Assembly: GCA_964501335.1 (NCBI GenBank)
Contig: CAZCTC010000004.1
Span: 62,001 to 126,000, forward strand
Source: CAZCTC01 sp964501335
GTDB taxonomy: Bacteria; Chloroflexota; Anaerolineae; B4-G1; SLSP01
DNA: 64,000 nucleotides
Reading direction: 5' to 3'
The notes beneath the pieces were generated by a model, which did no database searches, was not told the origin of the DNA, and was given only the letters and a program-made list of their open reading frames with translations. Within the stretch, counting starts at the first letter, position 1; the number at the start of each line of letters is the position of its first letter. Positions 1 through 9,900 of the stretch are shown piece after piece. The translations under genes were made by a program, and so were the position numbers.

Positions 1-2
1 GT

Positions 3-74
3 GGCGAGTGTACCTGCGATTCTTCGGAGCCAACCGATCGTCGTTGGGATGTCCTGCGTTCTCTGTTGAAATAG
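3..74 (+). CDS. 3' end of an upstream gene (partial)
   Basis: The frame opening at base 3 stays open to a TAG at 72-74 and ends in residues WDVLRSLLK, which look like a real charged C-terminus. The two other frames give less protein-like sequence. rpoD starts 74 nt downstream, and in many bacteria the gene before rpoD is dnaG, but 23 residues are too few to identify it. The assignment as a gene end is an inference. Confidence 0.35.
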   Translation, partial: GECTCDSSEPTDRRWDVLRSLLK

Positions 75-148
75 AACCGTTTTTCACCCGTTTCTATCAT
101 ACAGCCTGACCCGGGCAGGATCTGGCCTTTTTGCCTTTAAGGAGGCCT

Positions 149-1300
149 ATGGATACAGTAAACGAACTGTTGGAGAAGGCGGAAATCCAGGGGTACCTGA
201 CCATCGAAGATGTCTTGGAAGCCCTGGACGGAGACGATGAAGCAATCGAGGAATTGTTAGCGGACCTGCGGCACGAGGGTGTGGAAGTAGATGCTGCGGG
301 AATACGGGGATCAAGTTCGGCTTCACCAGAAGATTTTGAGAATGATCTTGAAGATGACTGGGAAGAAGAGGACTACGATCTGGAGGGAATTGGGGTGGAT
401 GATACTCTGGCTCTCTACTTGCGAGAGATGGCCCGGGTTCCACTGTTGAGCACAGAAGAGGAAGTCGACCTGGCCAAGAAAATCGAAGCCGGGCGAGAGT
501 CGGAGCGTTTGCTGCGCGGGAGCGGTCACAACCGTACCGAGCGATCTTCCCTGGAAGAGATTATTTTTCAGGGACGCGATGCCCGCGATCACCTGATTCG
601 GGCCAATACCCGCCTGGTGGTCAGCATTGCGAAGAAGTATATTGGACGTGGGGTGCCTTTCCAGGATTTGATTCAGGAAGGCAACCTGGGTCTGATGAAG
701 GCGGTAGAGAAGTTTGAGTATCAACGGGGCTACCGCTTCAGCACTTATGCCACGTGGTGGATTCGGCAGACCATTACCCGCGCGATTGCCGATCAGGGCC
801 GAACGATTCGCGTCCCGGTTCATATGACCGATCGCATTCGGCGCTTATATCGGCGTTTGCAAGATATCGAGCAGGAACGGGGGTATCGCCCGACGCCCGA
901 GGAGCTGGCTGAGGAATTCAATCTGGAGCCACGCAAGGTGCAATGGATGATGCGCGTTTCCTGGCAGCCACTGAGTCTGGATCGTCCCGTGCGTGAGGAT
1001 GATGAAGACAGTGAGCTGAGCAATTTTATTGAGGATGATCACACTCCAACACCACCGGAGACCGTTTTTCAAACCATGCTTCGGGATCGTTTGGAGGATG
1101 CCCTATCTACACTCAGTCCACGCGAAGTTCGCATTTTGCGGATGCGCTTTGGATTGCAGAATGGACGGAGCTATACGTTGGAAGAAGTCGGGCGGAAGTT
1201 CGGGTTGACCCGGGAACGGATCCGTCAGATTGAGGGGCAGGCGTTGCGACGTCTTCGGCATCCCAGCCGCAGCCGTGAATTGCGGGAGTATTTGCGATGA
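149..1300 (+). CDS. rpoD: RNA polymerase primary sigma factor RpoD/SigA
   Basis: Primary sigma-70 factor that directs core RNA polymerase to housekeeping promoters. The 383-residue product has a short acidic N-terminus (TIEDVLEAL, then a Glu/Asp-rich stretch), region 1.2 (DTLALYLREMARVPLLS), region 2 with RLVVSIAKKYIGRG, the DLIQEGNLGLMKAVEKF segment and FSTYATWWIRQTITRA, region 3 (RPTPEELAEEF) and region 4 ending in LTRERIRQIEGQALRRLR. The long non-conserved insert of proteobacterial RpoD is absent. ATG at 149 is preceded by AAGGAGG at 139-145; an in-frame TTG at 131 lies upstream of that ribosome site and is not used here. A strong intrinsic terminator follows at 1401. Confidence 0.95.
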   Translation: MDTVNELLEKAEIQGYLTIEDVLEALDGDDEAIEELLADLRHEGVEVDAAGIRGSSSASPEDFENDLEDDWEEEDYDLEGIGVDDTLALYLREMARVPLLSTEEEVDLAKKIEAGRESERLLRGSGHNRTERSSLEEIIFQGRDARDHLIRANTRLVVSIAKKYIGRGVPFQDLIQEGNLGLMKAVEKFEYQRGYRFSTYATWWIRQTITRAIADQGRTIRVPVHMTDRIRRLYRRLQDIEQERGYRPTPEELAEEFNLEPRKVQWMMRVSWQPLSLDRPVREDDEDSELSNFIEDDHTPTPPETVFQTMLRDRLEDALSTLSPREVRILRMRFGLQNGRSYTLEEVGRKFGLTRERIRQIEGQALRRLRHPSRSRELREYLR

Positions 1301-1400
1301 AGTCTGTGATTTCTGTGAAAATGTCGATGCGTGGCGCGCCGGGGCGCCAGAGGGAAGAGGCCCTCTGAGTGTCGGCCCTGTCACGTGAAATGGGCCGTAA

Positions 1401-1429
1401 CCCGCCAGCCTCGCTGGCGGGTTTTTTTT
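1401..1429 (+). terminator. Intrinsic terminator after rpoD
   Basis: CCCGCCAGC pairs perfectly with GCTGGCGGG across a CTC loop, followed by eight T residues. It separates rpoD from metG. Confidence 0.93.
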
Positions 1430-1451
1430 CGATTCAGGCATTTTTAGAAAG

Positions 1452-1457
1452 TATAAT
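1452..1457 (+). promoter_or_regulatory. Possible -10 box for metG
   Basis: TATAAT lies 24 nt before the metG ATG and just after the rpoD terminator. No convincing -35 box is seen 16-18 nt upstream, so this is only a -10 candidate and would give a very short leader. Confidence 0.4.
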
Positions 1458-1481
1458 TTTTGTGCGGGGAGGAAGGACGCA

Positions 1482-3254
1482 ATGTCTACCAAAATTTTAG
1501 TTTCAGTGGCGTGGCCTTATGCCAATGGCGATCTCCATGTGGGGCATCTGGCCGGGGCTTATTTGCCGGCGGATATTTTTGCGCGGTATCATCGTCTGGC
1601 TGGAAACGATGTGCTGATGGTTTCTGGGACGGATTCTCATGGTACGGCGATTACAGTCCGGGCGGAGAAGGAAGGGATTACAGCGCGAGAAGTTTTTGAG
1701 CGGTATCATCGCCGCTTTGTGGAGACCCAGTTGAAGTTGGGGATTTCATATGATTTGTATACCCATACCGATACAGCCAACCATGAGAAGGTGGCGCAGG
1801 ATATTTTCTTGAATTTGTTGAACAAGGGGTTGCTTTATACTGAGGTACAGAAGCAATTTTATTCAGAAACGTTGCGACGTTTCCTGCCCGATCGCTATGT
1901 GGAAGGGATCTGTCCGCATTGTGGTTACAAAGAGGCCCGTGGCGATCAATGCGATAATTGTGGACGGTTGTTGGATGCGTTGGAATTGGGCAGCCCGCGT
2001 TGTAAGATCGATGGTTCCGTGCCGGTGATTCGGGAGACGGAGCATTTTTTCTTCGATTTGCCCAAACTGGAGCCGGCAGTGTTGGATTATTTGAATCGGG
2101 AGAAGGATCACTGGCGACCCAATGTAATCAAGTTCTCGCGCAATTATGTGCAGGGGGGGCTCAAAGGGCGGGCGATTACGCGTGATCTGGATTGGGGGAT
2201 CCCATTGCCGTTGAAGGATGAGAAGTATGAAGGCAAGCGGATCTATGTCTGGTTTGAGGCGGTGATGGGGTACCTGACGGCCAGCATTGAATGGGCCCGG
2301 CGCTATGGGCAGACGGAGCAATGGCGGGATTGGTGGTATGATCCAGCTGCCCTGACCTATTATTTCCTGGGGAAAGATAATATTCCTTTCCATACGGTGA
2401 TCTGGCCGGCGGAATTGATCGGGGTGGATTCTTTGTATGAGGAGCGGCCAGAACGGCATTTGAATTTGCCGTATGATGTTCCCGCCAATGAGTTCATGAA
2501 CATTGAGGGCAATCAGGCTTCCAAGAGCCGGAACTGGGCCATCTGGGTCCCGGATATTCTGAACCGTTACGATCCGGATGCCATTCGTTTCTATATGGCT
2601 TCAGTTTTGCCCGAATCCAACGACTCAGATTTTTCCTGGAACGACTTTGTGCAGCGCAACAATAACGAGTTGGTGGCGACCTGGGGAAATCTGGCGCATC
2701 GGGTGCTTTCATTTACTTATAAGCACTTTGGCGCAGTCCCGGAACCGGGTGAGTTGGATGATATTGATCGGGCTTTGCTGGCGCAGGCCGAGGCCGCCTT
2801 TGAGGCGGTGGGGCGGCGGCTGGCGGCGGTTCAACTGCGGGCGGCTCTGGCAGAGGCCTTGGCGCTGGCCCGGGAAGCCAATCGTTATCTGGATGTCAAA
2901 GCGCCCTGGTTCCAGATCAAGACGGATCGGGCGGCGGCGGCAACCAGCCTCTATGTGGTGTTGCGCGTGATCGATTCGTTGAAGGTGTTGCTGGCACCGT
3001 TCCTGCCTTTCTCGGCCGAACGGTTGCATCGTACCCTGGGATATACCACTTCGCTTTTTGGGGAACTGATTGCTGATGAGGTCAGTGAAGGGGAACGTTC
3101 TTATCCCGTATTGTGTTATAAAGGCGGTACGGCGGCCGGGCGTTGGGCGCCCAGCCAATTGCCGGCCGGACAGGCTTTACAGAAGCCGGATCCTCTGTTT
3201 ACCAAGCTGGAAGAGAGCGTTGCGGTTGAGGAACAGGCGCGTTTAGGCGCTTAA
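1482..3254 (+). CDS. metG: Methionyl-tRNA synthetase
   Basis: Class I aminoacyl-tRNA synthetase charging tRNA-Met in the cytoplasm. The 590-residue product shows the HIGH-type motif HVGH at residues 19-22, a four-cysteine zinc knuckle (C144, C147, C157, C160) and a KMSKS-type loop read as ASKSR near residue 346, a diverged form in which the K-M pair is replaced. The anticodon-binding alpha-helical domain follows (NNELVATWGNLAHRVLSF). There is no C-terminal EMAPII-like tRNA-binding domain, so this is the short form. ATG at 1482 is preceded by GGGGAGGAAGG. It is monocistronic by position, between a terminator and a new leader at 3.3 kb. Confidence 0.95.
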   Translation: MSTKILVSVAWPYANGDLHVGHLAGAYLPADIFARYHRLAGNDVLMVSGTDSHGTAITVRAEKEGITAREVFERYHRRFVETQLKLGISYDLYTHTDTANHEKVAQDIFLNLLNKGLLYTEVQKQFYSETLRRFLPDRYVEGICPHCGYKEARGDQCDNCGRLLDALELGSPRCKIDGSVPVIRETEHFFFDLPKLEPAVLDYLNREKDHWRPNVIKFSRNYVQGGLKGRAITRDLDWGIPLPLKDEKYEGKRIYVWFEAVMGYLTASIEWARRYGQTEQWRDWWYDPAALTYYFLGKDNIPFHTVIWPAELIGVDSLYEERPERHLNLPYDVPANEFMNIEGNQASKSRNWAIWVPDILNRYDPDAIRFYMASVLPESNDSDFSWNDFVQRNNNELVATWGNLAHRVLSFTYKHFGAVPEPGELDDIDRALLAQAEAAFEAVGRRLAAVQLRAALAEALALAREANRYLDVKAPWFQIKTDRAAAATSLYVVLRVIDSLKVLLAPFLPFSAERLHRTLGYTTSLFGELIADEVSEGERSYPVLCYKGGTAAGRWAPSQLPAGQALQKPDPLFTKLEESVAVEEQARLGA

Positions 3255-3304
3255 GATTGCTGCAATAGGCCTAATTTCCCTCTTTTCTCGTTGCTGGAAG
3301 TCGT

Positions 3305-3360
3305 TATAATTAAAGAGGGCTTACGTTTAAACCGGGCCCACCTGAATTCAGGTGGGCCCG
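3305..3360 (+). promoter_or_regulatory. Possible -10 box and perfect palindrome in leader
   Basis: A TATAAT at 3305-3310 is followed at 3333-3360 by a 28-nt perfect palindrome (CGGGCCCACCTGAA and its complement) with no T-run after it. No clear -35 box is present. The hairpin lies about 95 nt before the hydrolase gene at 3454. It may stabilise or regulate the leader; it is not a usual terminator on this strand. Confidence 0.4.
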
Positions 3361-3453
3361 TGTTGAAAACCGGAAAGTTTGTCTCCGAAAATCTTCTGAT
3401 ATCTCTTCCGCGGGAGCACCTTGCTCCAGAAAACATTCACAGAGGAGGAATGC

Positions 3454-4428
3454 ATGAAGTTCGGCAAACGGTATTTGGTGGTCATGGCGTTGTTGGCTGT
3501 TCTGTTGGTGGTTCCCCAGTCGCTGATGGCAGCTCCGGTTTCCCCTTTCCTGGATATGAAGACTGATGTGAATCAAGACGGCGTTCCTGATGCATTGGCT
3601 ACGGCGATGGACAATGTGGCTAATGCGAAGGATACCGATGCAGCGATTGCAGCTCTGGTACGTCAGTTGCCTTATAGCCGGGAGACCCGGCTGCTCCAAA
3701 TGCGGGCGGCCGAATTGCAGGGAAGCATTGAGATGGCCAAGTCCGAAGCGGAAATCGTTGCGATCAATGCTGAACTGGCCAAGATTTCCGATGAGTTGAT
3801 GGCGGATCCCGTGTATGTCAAGACGATGGATTCTCTGGCTCAGATGTATGTTGAGAAGGGGATTTTCCCGGCCGCGAAAGAGACCAGCGGCGTTCAGATC
3901 ATGGTCAGCTGGGGCAGTATGCAGCCTGGCGATGTGATGTTGATCCGCTCGGGCTGGTTGCCCTGGACGGCTTTCATCTACGGGATGTGGTATGGACATG
4001 CCGGAAACTACCATGGCAATGGTCTGGTTTACGAGTCGAATGCTGACGGTGTGCGGTTTAAGCCATTGAGCAACTGGCAGTCCAGTGGGCAGTACATCGC
4101 GTTGGGCCGCAGCAATCGCCGCTCTATTTCGGAAGTTGCAGCCGCTCTGACCTGGGCGGAAGGTTATTATGGCACTGATGGCCGTACTCCTTATAATTTC
4201 TGGTATCCTGACAAGAATACCAATGCCCGGCTTTATTGCTCTCAGTTGACCTGGAAGATCCATCAGCGCACCGGTGTGGATGTGGACAGCAATGCCTGGC
4301 AGTATCATCTGTGGATTGGTGCGAAGTGGGGGCTGTGGGCAATCCCGGCTGTGGCCGTTCCGGCTGTAGCTCCGGATGAAGTCGGCCTTGACGGCGACAT
4401 CAATTTCTATTCGAAGGGCTGGAACTAA
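3454..4428 (+). CDS. Secreted NlpC/P60-like (YiiX/YebB type) cysteine hydrolase, copy 1
   Basis: The 324-residue product has a signal peptide (hydrophobic run ending at MAA), an EF-hand-like calcium loop (DVNQDGVPDA), a helical middle, and a C-terminal permuted papain-like domain. That domain reads PGDVMLIRSG, GHAG (candidate catalytic His), YESNADGVRFKPL and LYCSQL (candidate catalytic Cys), as in YiiX/YebB proteins of the NlpC/P60 group. Such enzymes usually act on peptidoglycan or lipid substrates, but the substrate cannot be told here. ATG at 3454 follows AGAGGAGGAA. It is the first of two tandem paralogues; both end in nearly the same VAPDEVGLD ... FYSKGWN tail. The likely site of action is outside the membrane. 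Confidence 0.75.
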   Translation: MKFGKRYLVVMALLAVLLVVPQSLMAAPVSPFLDMKTDVNQDGVPDALATAMDNVANAKDTDAAIAALVRQLPYSRETRLLQMRAAELQGSIEMAKSEAEIVAINAELAKISDELMADPVYVKTMDSLAQMYVEKGIFPAAKETSGVQIMVSWGSMQPGDVMLIRSGWLPWTAFIYGMWYGHAGNYHGNGLVYESNADGVRFKPLSNWQSSGQYIALGRSNRRSISEVAAALTWAEGYYGTDGRTPYNFWYPDKNTNARLYCSQLTWKIHQRTGVDVDSNAWQYHLWIGAKWGLWAIPAVAVPAVAPDEVGLDGDINFYSKGWN

Positions 4429-4470
4429 GGCTCTCTCCGATTTTCCGGTTTTCCTAAGACGTGCCCAGAA

Positions 4471-4511
4471 GGGGTCGAAAGTGCCGCCACGCGGACTTTC
4501 GGCCCTTTTTT
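4471..4511 (+). terminator. Intrinsic terminator after hydrolase copy 1
   Basis: GGGTCGAAAGT pairs with ACTTTCGGCCC (one G-T wobble), followed by six T residues. It separates the two tandem hydrolase genes. Confidence 0.85.
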
Positions 4512-4558
4512 GTTGCGATGAATTAAAAAGACGGGGAAAATATGTTCCCAAAAACCTT

Positions 4559-4700
4559 TATAATGTAAACCAGGAAGTGTTTAAGGACACTTCGGTTGCG
4601 AAAGCCGAATGGTGACGGCGGTGCGTTGGGGGACGATGTCGTTTAAAGGCAGGGCGTGCCGGAGGATTGGATGGGATATAGTGTTGAGGAGGAATCCCGG
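4559..4700 (+). promoter_or_regulatory. Leader of hydrolase copy 2 with small stem-loops
   Basis: A TATAAT at 4559-4564 is followed by two consecutive small stem-loops: GAAGTGT paired with ACACTTC, then TTCGG paired with CCGAA. About 100 nt then lead to GAGGAGG before the start codon. No known riboswitch class is recognised; the leader is longer than needed for a ribosome site. Confidence 0.35.
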
Positions 4701-5669
4701 ATGCGTAAAATGGTGTCTCTGGCGTTGGTGTTGGTGTTGGTGGGAGGAATTCCTACCGGGGTCAAGGCGGCACCGATGCCGCCGTTGGATTTGCAGACAG
4801 ATGCAAACTCCGATGGGGTGGCTGATGAGCTGGCTCAGGCTGTGATGGCAATCGATTCGGCTGAAGATCCGACAGTGGCTATCCAGCAGTTACAGGAACG
4901 GTTTCCCTATCGTGAAGAGACGCGTCGGTTGCAGGATCGTGTAGCTGAATTACAATCTCAAGTGGAGCGTCTTAAATCAGATGAAGAAGCGTTGGCGATA
5001 AAAGCTGAGATGGTGGTTCTGAGTGAGAAGATGCAGGAAGATCCGGGGTATAGGGCGACCCTGATCGCTTTGGAAGCTTTGTATGTTCAACAGGGAATTT
5101 TGCCGTTGGGGCAGGATAAAATTGAACGCGAAGCGATGCCTCTGGCGTCCTGGAGTTCGTTGAAGGTGGGGGACGTGTTGTTGGTGCGCTCGGGGTTGTT
5201 TGACTGGATGACTTTCCTATATGCCATGTGGTATTCCCATGCCGGCAGTTATCATGGCAGCAATCTGGTGTATGAATCCAATCAGGATGGGGTGCGGTTC
5301 AAGCCTTTGAACCGATGGCAGCAGTCAGGTCAATATATCGCGTTGGGGCGCAATCGTTTTCGGACGGCCGCACAAATGTCTGCGGCGCAGTCCTGGGCGG
5401 AAAATTATTACGGGACCAATGGCCGGACTCCTTATAATTACTTCTATCCGGATAAAAATACAAATGAGCGGCTTTATTGCTCTCAACTGGTGTGGAAAAT
5501 CCATCGGCAGGTCGGTGTGGATGTGGACAGCAATGCCTGGCAATATCAGGTGTGGATTGCAGCCCGCTGGGGAGCCTGGGCGGTTCCCGCGGTAGCGATT
5601 CCCGCTGTGGCTCCTGATGAGGTGGGGTTGGATAGCGACTTAAATTTCTATTCCAAAGGTTGGAACTAG
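4701..5669 (+). CDS. Secreted NlpC/P60-like (YiiX/YebB type) cysteine hydrolase, copy 2
   Basis: A 322-residue paralogue of the gene at 3454, colinear along its whole length. It has a signal peptide (VLVLVGGIPTGVKA), the EF-hand-like loop DANSDGVADE, a helical segment, then VGDVLLVRSG, SHAG (candidate His), YESNQDGVRFKPL and LYCSQL (candidate Cys). ATG at 4701 follows TTGAGGAGGAA; in-frame ATGs at 4656 and 4671 lack such a site. Only 4 nt separate its TAG from the next gene's GTG, so it is probably co-transcribed with that lipoprotein. The duplication looks old, since codon choice and sequence have both drifted. Confidence 0.75.
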   Translation: MRKMVSLALVLVLVGGIPTGVKAAPMPPLDLQTDANSDGVADELAQAVMAIDSAEDPTVAIQQLQERFPYREETRRLQDRVAELQSQVERLKSDEEALAIKAEMVVLSEKMQEDPGYRATLIALEALYVQQGILPLGQDKIEREAMPLASWSSLKVGDVLLVRSGLFDWMTFLYAMWYSHAGSYHGSNLVYESNQDGVRFKPLNRWQQSGQYIALGRNRFRTAAQMSAAQSWAENYYGTNGRTPYNYFYPDKNTNERLYCSQLVWKIHRQVGVDVDSNAWQYQVWIAARWGAWAVPAVAIPAVAPDEVGLDSDLNFYSKGWN

Positions 5670-5673
5670 TCCA

Positions 5674-6810
5674 GTGAAATTAAATCGGCTTTCGCAATGG
5701 GGTGGTTGGAAGGGGGCAGGGGCTTTGTTCTGGACAGGGCTCCTGTCCCTTTTGTTGTTGTGTGGTTGTCAATCGCCGCAAGGATCGGCTTTGGCTGCTT
5801 TGCCCGCGCATACCGGTTATCTGTTGGCCGGCGATAATTTCGGGACGGGTTTTTCGGGCAATGCCTTGGCGATATGGGATGTCGATACGATGCAGGTGCT
5901 GCAAACGGTGGATTTGCCCAATTCGCGCGCGGCGGGGTTTTCGCGTGATCCTGTCGGCCGGTTGTGGATCGGGCTTTCCGGCGATATGCAACGTGGTGAC
6001 AACAAAGTGCTGGTTTATTCTCCGGAAGGGGTGTTATTGAAAACCTTGCAGCTTTGTACCGATCCTGAAGCGGGGATTACATTTGCGGCGGGTCGGGTGT
6101 TTATTGCCTGCACGGAAGATGGGTTTAAAGGAAAAGTGGTGGTTTTGGATGGCGAGTCGCTGGCGCCGGTGAAGGAGTTGGAGTTTAGTGTGCCGGGCGG
6201 GCCTTATTATTTGACGGCGAATGCGGCGACGGAGCAGCGGGTGGTGTTGGCGGGCATGACGACCGGCGCAGATCCGAATTCCTCTTACGCGGCTCTGGTG
6301 GTGATCGATCCTCGGACCCTGGCGGTGGAGGGCCCGGTAGTGTTGGGGGCGGGAACCGATATCTGGTCTATTTTGCCGGATGGGGAACGGTTCTATTTAT
6401 TGAATGTCGCCAGCGCTCATGCGTCAGCGGAGACTCGTCGGGATCTGTTGGTGTTGGAAGCGGGGGCGCCGTTGACCTGGACCGTGCAAAATTTGCCGGA
6501 GGCTTCGCCGTTATGGGGGATTATTTCCGGGAAGTCGCTGTATGCCTATCATAATCCCGGCTGGAATACGACGCAGGTATTGTCCCAGCGGGCTGTGACG
6601 CGATGGGATTTGGAGACCGGGGCTACGGAACGCTGGTCGTTGCCGGATGAATTCGATGGGGGCAGCGTGGCAGTGGTGGATGGGCGCCCCTGTTTGACCC
6701 ATTGGCAATATGCCCCTGAGTCTGAGCATGGGCTATATTGTCTGGATGTCACGGGGCAATGGCAGTTGATGTTGCCTTTTAAAGAAGCGTTGCGGGTAAT
6801 CATTCCTTAG
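5674..6810 (+). CDS. Lipoprotein with beta-propeller-like repeats
   Basis: The 378-residue product starts with a hydrophobic signal and a lipobox-like LLLLCGC, so it is probably lipid-anchored. The rest is a series of blade-like segments such as LAIWDVDTMQVLQTVDL and KVLVYSPEGVLLKTLQL, resembling YncE or quinoprotein-type propellers. The function is unknown. The GTG at 5674 lies 4 nt after the preceding hydrolase, implying coupling, and only a weak AAAGG precedes it. It may bind or present substrate for the hydrolase pair, which is inference from position only. Confidence 0.6.
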   Translation: MKLNRLSQWGGWKGAGALFWTGLLSLLLLCGCQSPQGSALAALPAHTGYLLAGDNFGTGFSGNALAIWDVDTMQVLQTVDLPNSRAAGFSRDPVGRLWIGLSGDMQRGDNKVLVYSPEGVLLKTLQLCTDPEAGITFAAGRVFIACTEDGFKGKVVVLDGESLAPVKELEFSVPGGPYYLTANAATEQRVVLAGMTTGADPNSSYAALVVIDPRTLAVEGPVVLGAGTDIWSILPDGERFYLLNVASAHASAETRRDLLVLEAGAPLTWTVQNLPEASPLWGIISGKSLYAYHNPGWNTTQVLSQRAVTRWDLETGATERWSLPDEFDGGSVAVVDGRPCLTHWQYAPESEHGLYCLDVTGQWQLMLPFKEALRVIIP

Positions 6811-6842
6811 GTGGGCGATAATTTTTTTTATTGTTTTGTCTG

Positions 6843-6851
6843 TGTTATAAT
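6843..6851 (+). promoter_or_regulatory. Extended -10 promoter element
   Basis: TGTTATAAT matches the extended -10 consensus (TGnTATAAT) 55 nt before the ATG at 6906. The -35 region is only a T-run. Confidence 0.5.
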
Positions 6852-6905
6852 CTTGCCGGGTTTGGCGACCCTTTTAGGGCATCTCTGCATTGAAGGGAGC
6901 AGTAA

Positions 6906-9900
6906 ATGTTTGGAGAGCGTTTTAGCCGTTGGGAACGCATCCTGTATCTGGTGATTTTAGTTTTGGCGATTGTCAGTCGATTCTATTTGTTGGGGAATCG
7001 GGCGATGAGCCATGATGAAAGTCTGCACACCAAGTATTCATGGATGCTTTATGCGGGGCAGGGATATCAGCATAATCCGATGATGCACGGACCCAGTCTG
7101 TTCCATTTTACAGCGCTGGCTTATTTTATGTTGGGTGTCAGTGATGGGGCGGCCCGTGTTTTCCCGGCTATTTTTGGAACTGCGCTGGTGATGTTACCGT
7201 TATTGTTCCGGAAATATTTGGGGCGTAATGGGGCTTTGCTGGCCAGTTTTATGCTTTTGATTTCGCCGGCGATCTCTTATCACTCCCGGTATATTCGCCA
7301 TGATGTCTTTTTGATGACTTCGGCGGTGGTAGTGTTGTGGGCGATTCTGCAATATCTGGAGGATGGACAGGATCGCTGGTTGTATCTTTTTGCCGGCTTT
7401 TTTGCTTTGATGTACACCACTATGGAGGGCTATTACATTTATACAGCCTTCTTTGGGATTTTATTGGCGGTTCCCTTTATCCGCTGGGCGGCCAGTATCC
7501 CCTGGGAACGTCCGGATTTGTTTTGGACTTTTCTGGGAACGGTGATCCTGGTGGTTATTTTGTTGGGAGCTACGGGAGCCGGGCTTTTGGTGGCCAAGAC
7601 GCAGCAACAGGCCTTGGATGCTGCGGGCAATGCTCAGGTCGCCAATATTTTGATGCCGATTTGGGCCCGGGTTACCGGGATGGGCCTTGTTCCGGCGATT
7701 TTGGCGGCGATGGGAATTGCTTTTTACGGCATCGGTGAAAATCGGGTGCGGCAAGTTCGGCTTTTTGATGTGTTGATGCTGGTAGGATCCTTGATTCTGC
7801 CGTTGGGATCGGCGTTGTTGATCTGGATTGCCGGCGTGGATATGCTTCAGATTTATCAGATCTTGCTGAGCCAGAATTTCAGCCAGTTGTTGTCGGCGCC
7901 CTTGGTTATTTCGGTGATCATTATCTCTTTGACTATCGTTACCTCGGTTTTGATCGGTTTGTGGTGGGATGCGCGTCGCTGGCCGCGATTTGCCGCAGTT
8001 TTTTGGGCGATTTTTATGATTTTTTATACTACCATATTTACCAATCCTGGCGGTGCTCTTTCCGGATTGGTGGGAGCATTGGCCTATTGGCTGGCTCAAC
8101 AAGGTGTCGAACGTGGCGGACAGCCGCAATATTACTATGTTTTAATGATGGGAGTGTATGAATATCTCCCCTTGTTGGTATCGATCGGGGTTGGGGTAGC
8201 CGCGTTGGTGCAGTGGGTTCGGTCCGGTTTTGCGTGGGTGGCGGTTGCCCGTCCTTCCCCTGCCGCAGAGGAAGATAGTAATTTGCAGAGCGAGCTGGAA
8301 GAGGAACTGGACTTGCCGGCTTCTCCAGGTTCATTTTTTCCCTGGCTTTTGGGTGGTTGGATGGTATTGGCGTGGATTGCTTTTTCGTATGCGGGGGAGC
8401 GGATGCCCTGGTTGACGGTGCATATCGCTTTGCCCAGCATTCTTCTTTCGGCCTGGGGGTTAAACTGGATGCTCTCCGGGATGGATTGGAAGCGGTTGTG
8501 GCAAGATATGGGCTGGCTGGCTTTTCCGGCGATTCCGCTGTTTATCGGGGGGGGCGTGATGCTGACCCTGGCTATTTTGAACGGGTCGAGTGCATTGGCC
8601 AGTGGCATTGCTCTGGATCAGCTGAATGCTTTGAATATGGGGTTGGGGGCAGCTCTCGGGCTTATTTTTGCTGCCGGGATTTTGTTTTGGGCGGTGCCGC
8701 GCGCCGGTTGGAGCCAGATCTGGCGAGCCGGCTTGCTTTCGCTGGTGTTTTTGCTGGCTTTGTGTACGGTTCGAACCATGACGACTTTTAATTATATCAA
8801 TTACGACCTGGCGCGTGAATTTATGGTTTACGCCCATTCCACTCCTGATGTGAAAGTGGCACTGGGACAGATCGATGAGGTGTCCTGGCGTACCACCGGT
8901 GCCGTACATGATGTAGAGGTTGCGTATAGCGAAGATGGTTCCTGGCCTTTGGCCTGGTATATGGTTGATTATCCAAATGCTTATTTCTATGGCACTTCTC
9001 CTGATGCCACCCGGTTGCAAGGGTGTCCTGTCGTGATTGCCGGACGCGAGCAGTGGGAGGTGGTGGAGCCGATTTTGGGGCCGGACTACATGTATTTTAA
9101 TTATAAATATTTGTGGTGGCCGATTCAGGATTACTGGAATCTGGATGGGGGACGGATTAGTTTCGCGTTGAATGATCCAACTATGCGGATGGCTCTGTGG
9201 GAGATTTTCTGGAATCGCGATTACAAGTTGTATGGCGAGGCGACAGGACAGGATCTTTCGGCGCAGTCCTGGCCGTTGCGCCGCGATTTCCGGCTTTATG
9301 TCCGGCGGGATACGGCGCACGATCTGTGGGGAATTGATTCGCCTACGATCGCGGCATCGCCCACCGGGGAGGGGACGGCGGCGCAACCGACGGCTGATCC
9401 TTATATCCTGGGCGCGCAACCCTTGACCGGGTTGATGACGGCCAATTTGCTGACGGCTTCGCCCCGAGGTATCGCGTTGGGAGCCGATGGTTCGATCTAT
9501 GTGAGCGATTCTCTGAACAATAAAATCTGGCAGATCAGTTCTCAAGGGATGGTGATCAATTCCTGGGGTGATCCCGGGACCGGACCGGGACAGTTCAGTG
9601 AGCCCTGGGGGATTGCGGTGGATGCTTCGGGCAATGTTTATGTCGCCGATACCTGGAATCATCGGATTCAGAAGTTCGATCGGCAGGGAAAGTATCTGTT
9701 GAGCTGGGGAGCCAGTGGGCTGGTTTCGGTTGACGACCCCGCCGGAGCGGGATATTTCTATGGTCCCCGGGGGGTGGCGGTGGGGCCTGATGGGAATATC
9801 TATGTCACGGACACTGGAAATAAGCGGGTGGAGATTTTTACTTCGGAAGGTCAGTTTGTCCGGCAGTTCGGCGGTTCTGGAAGTGCGGCCGGACAAATGG

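Noticed and set aside
8460..9896. 478-codon minus-strand frame opposite the GT-C/NHL gene
   Set aside because: Antisense frame rich in Arg, Ile and Pro; the plus-strand protein shows clear NHL repeats through the same bases.
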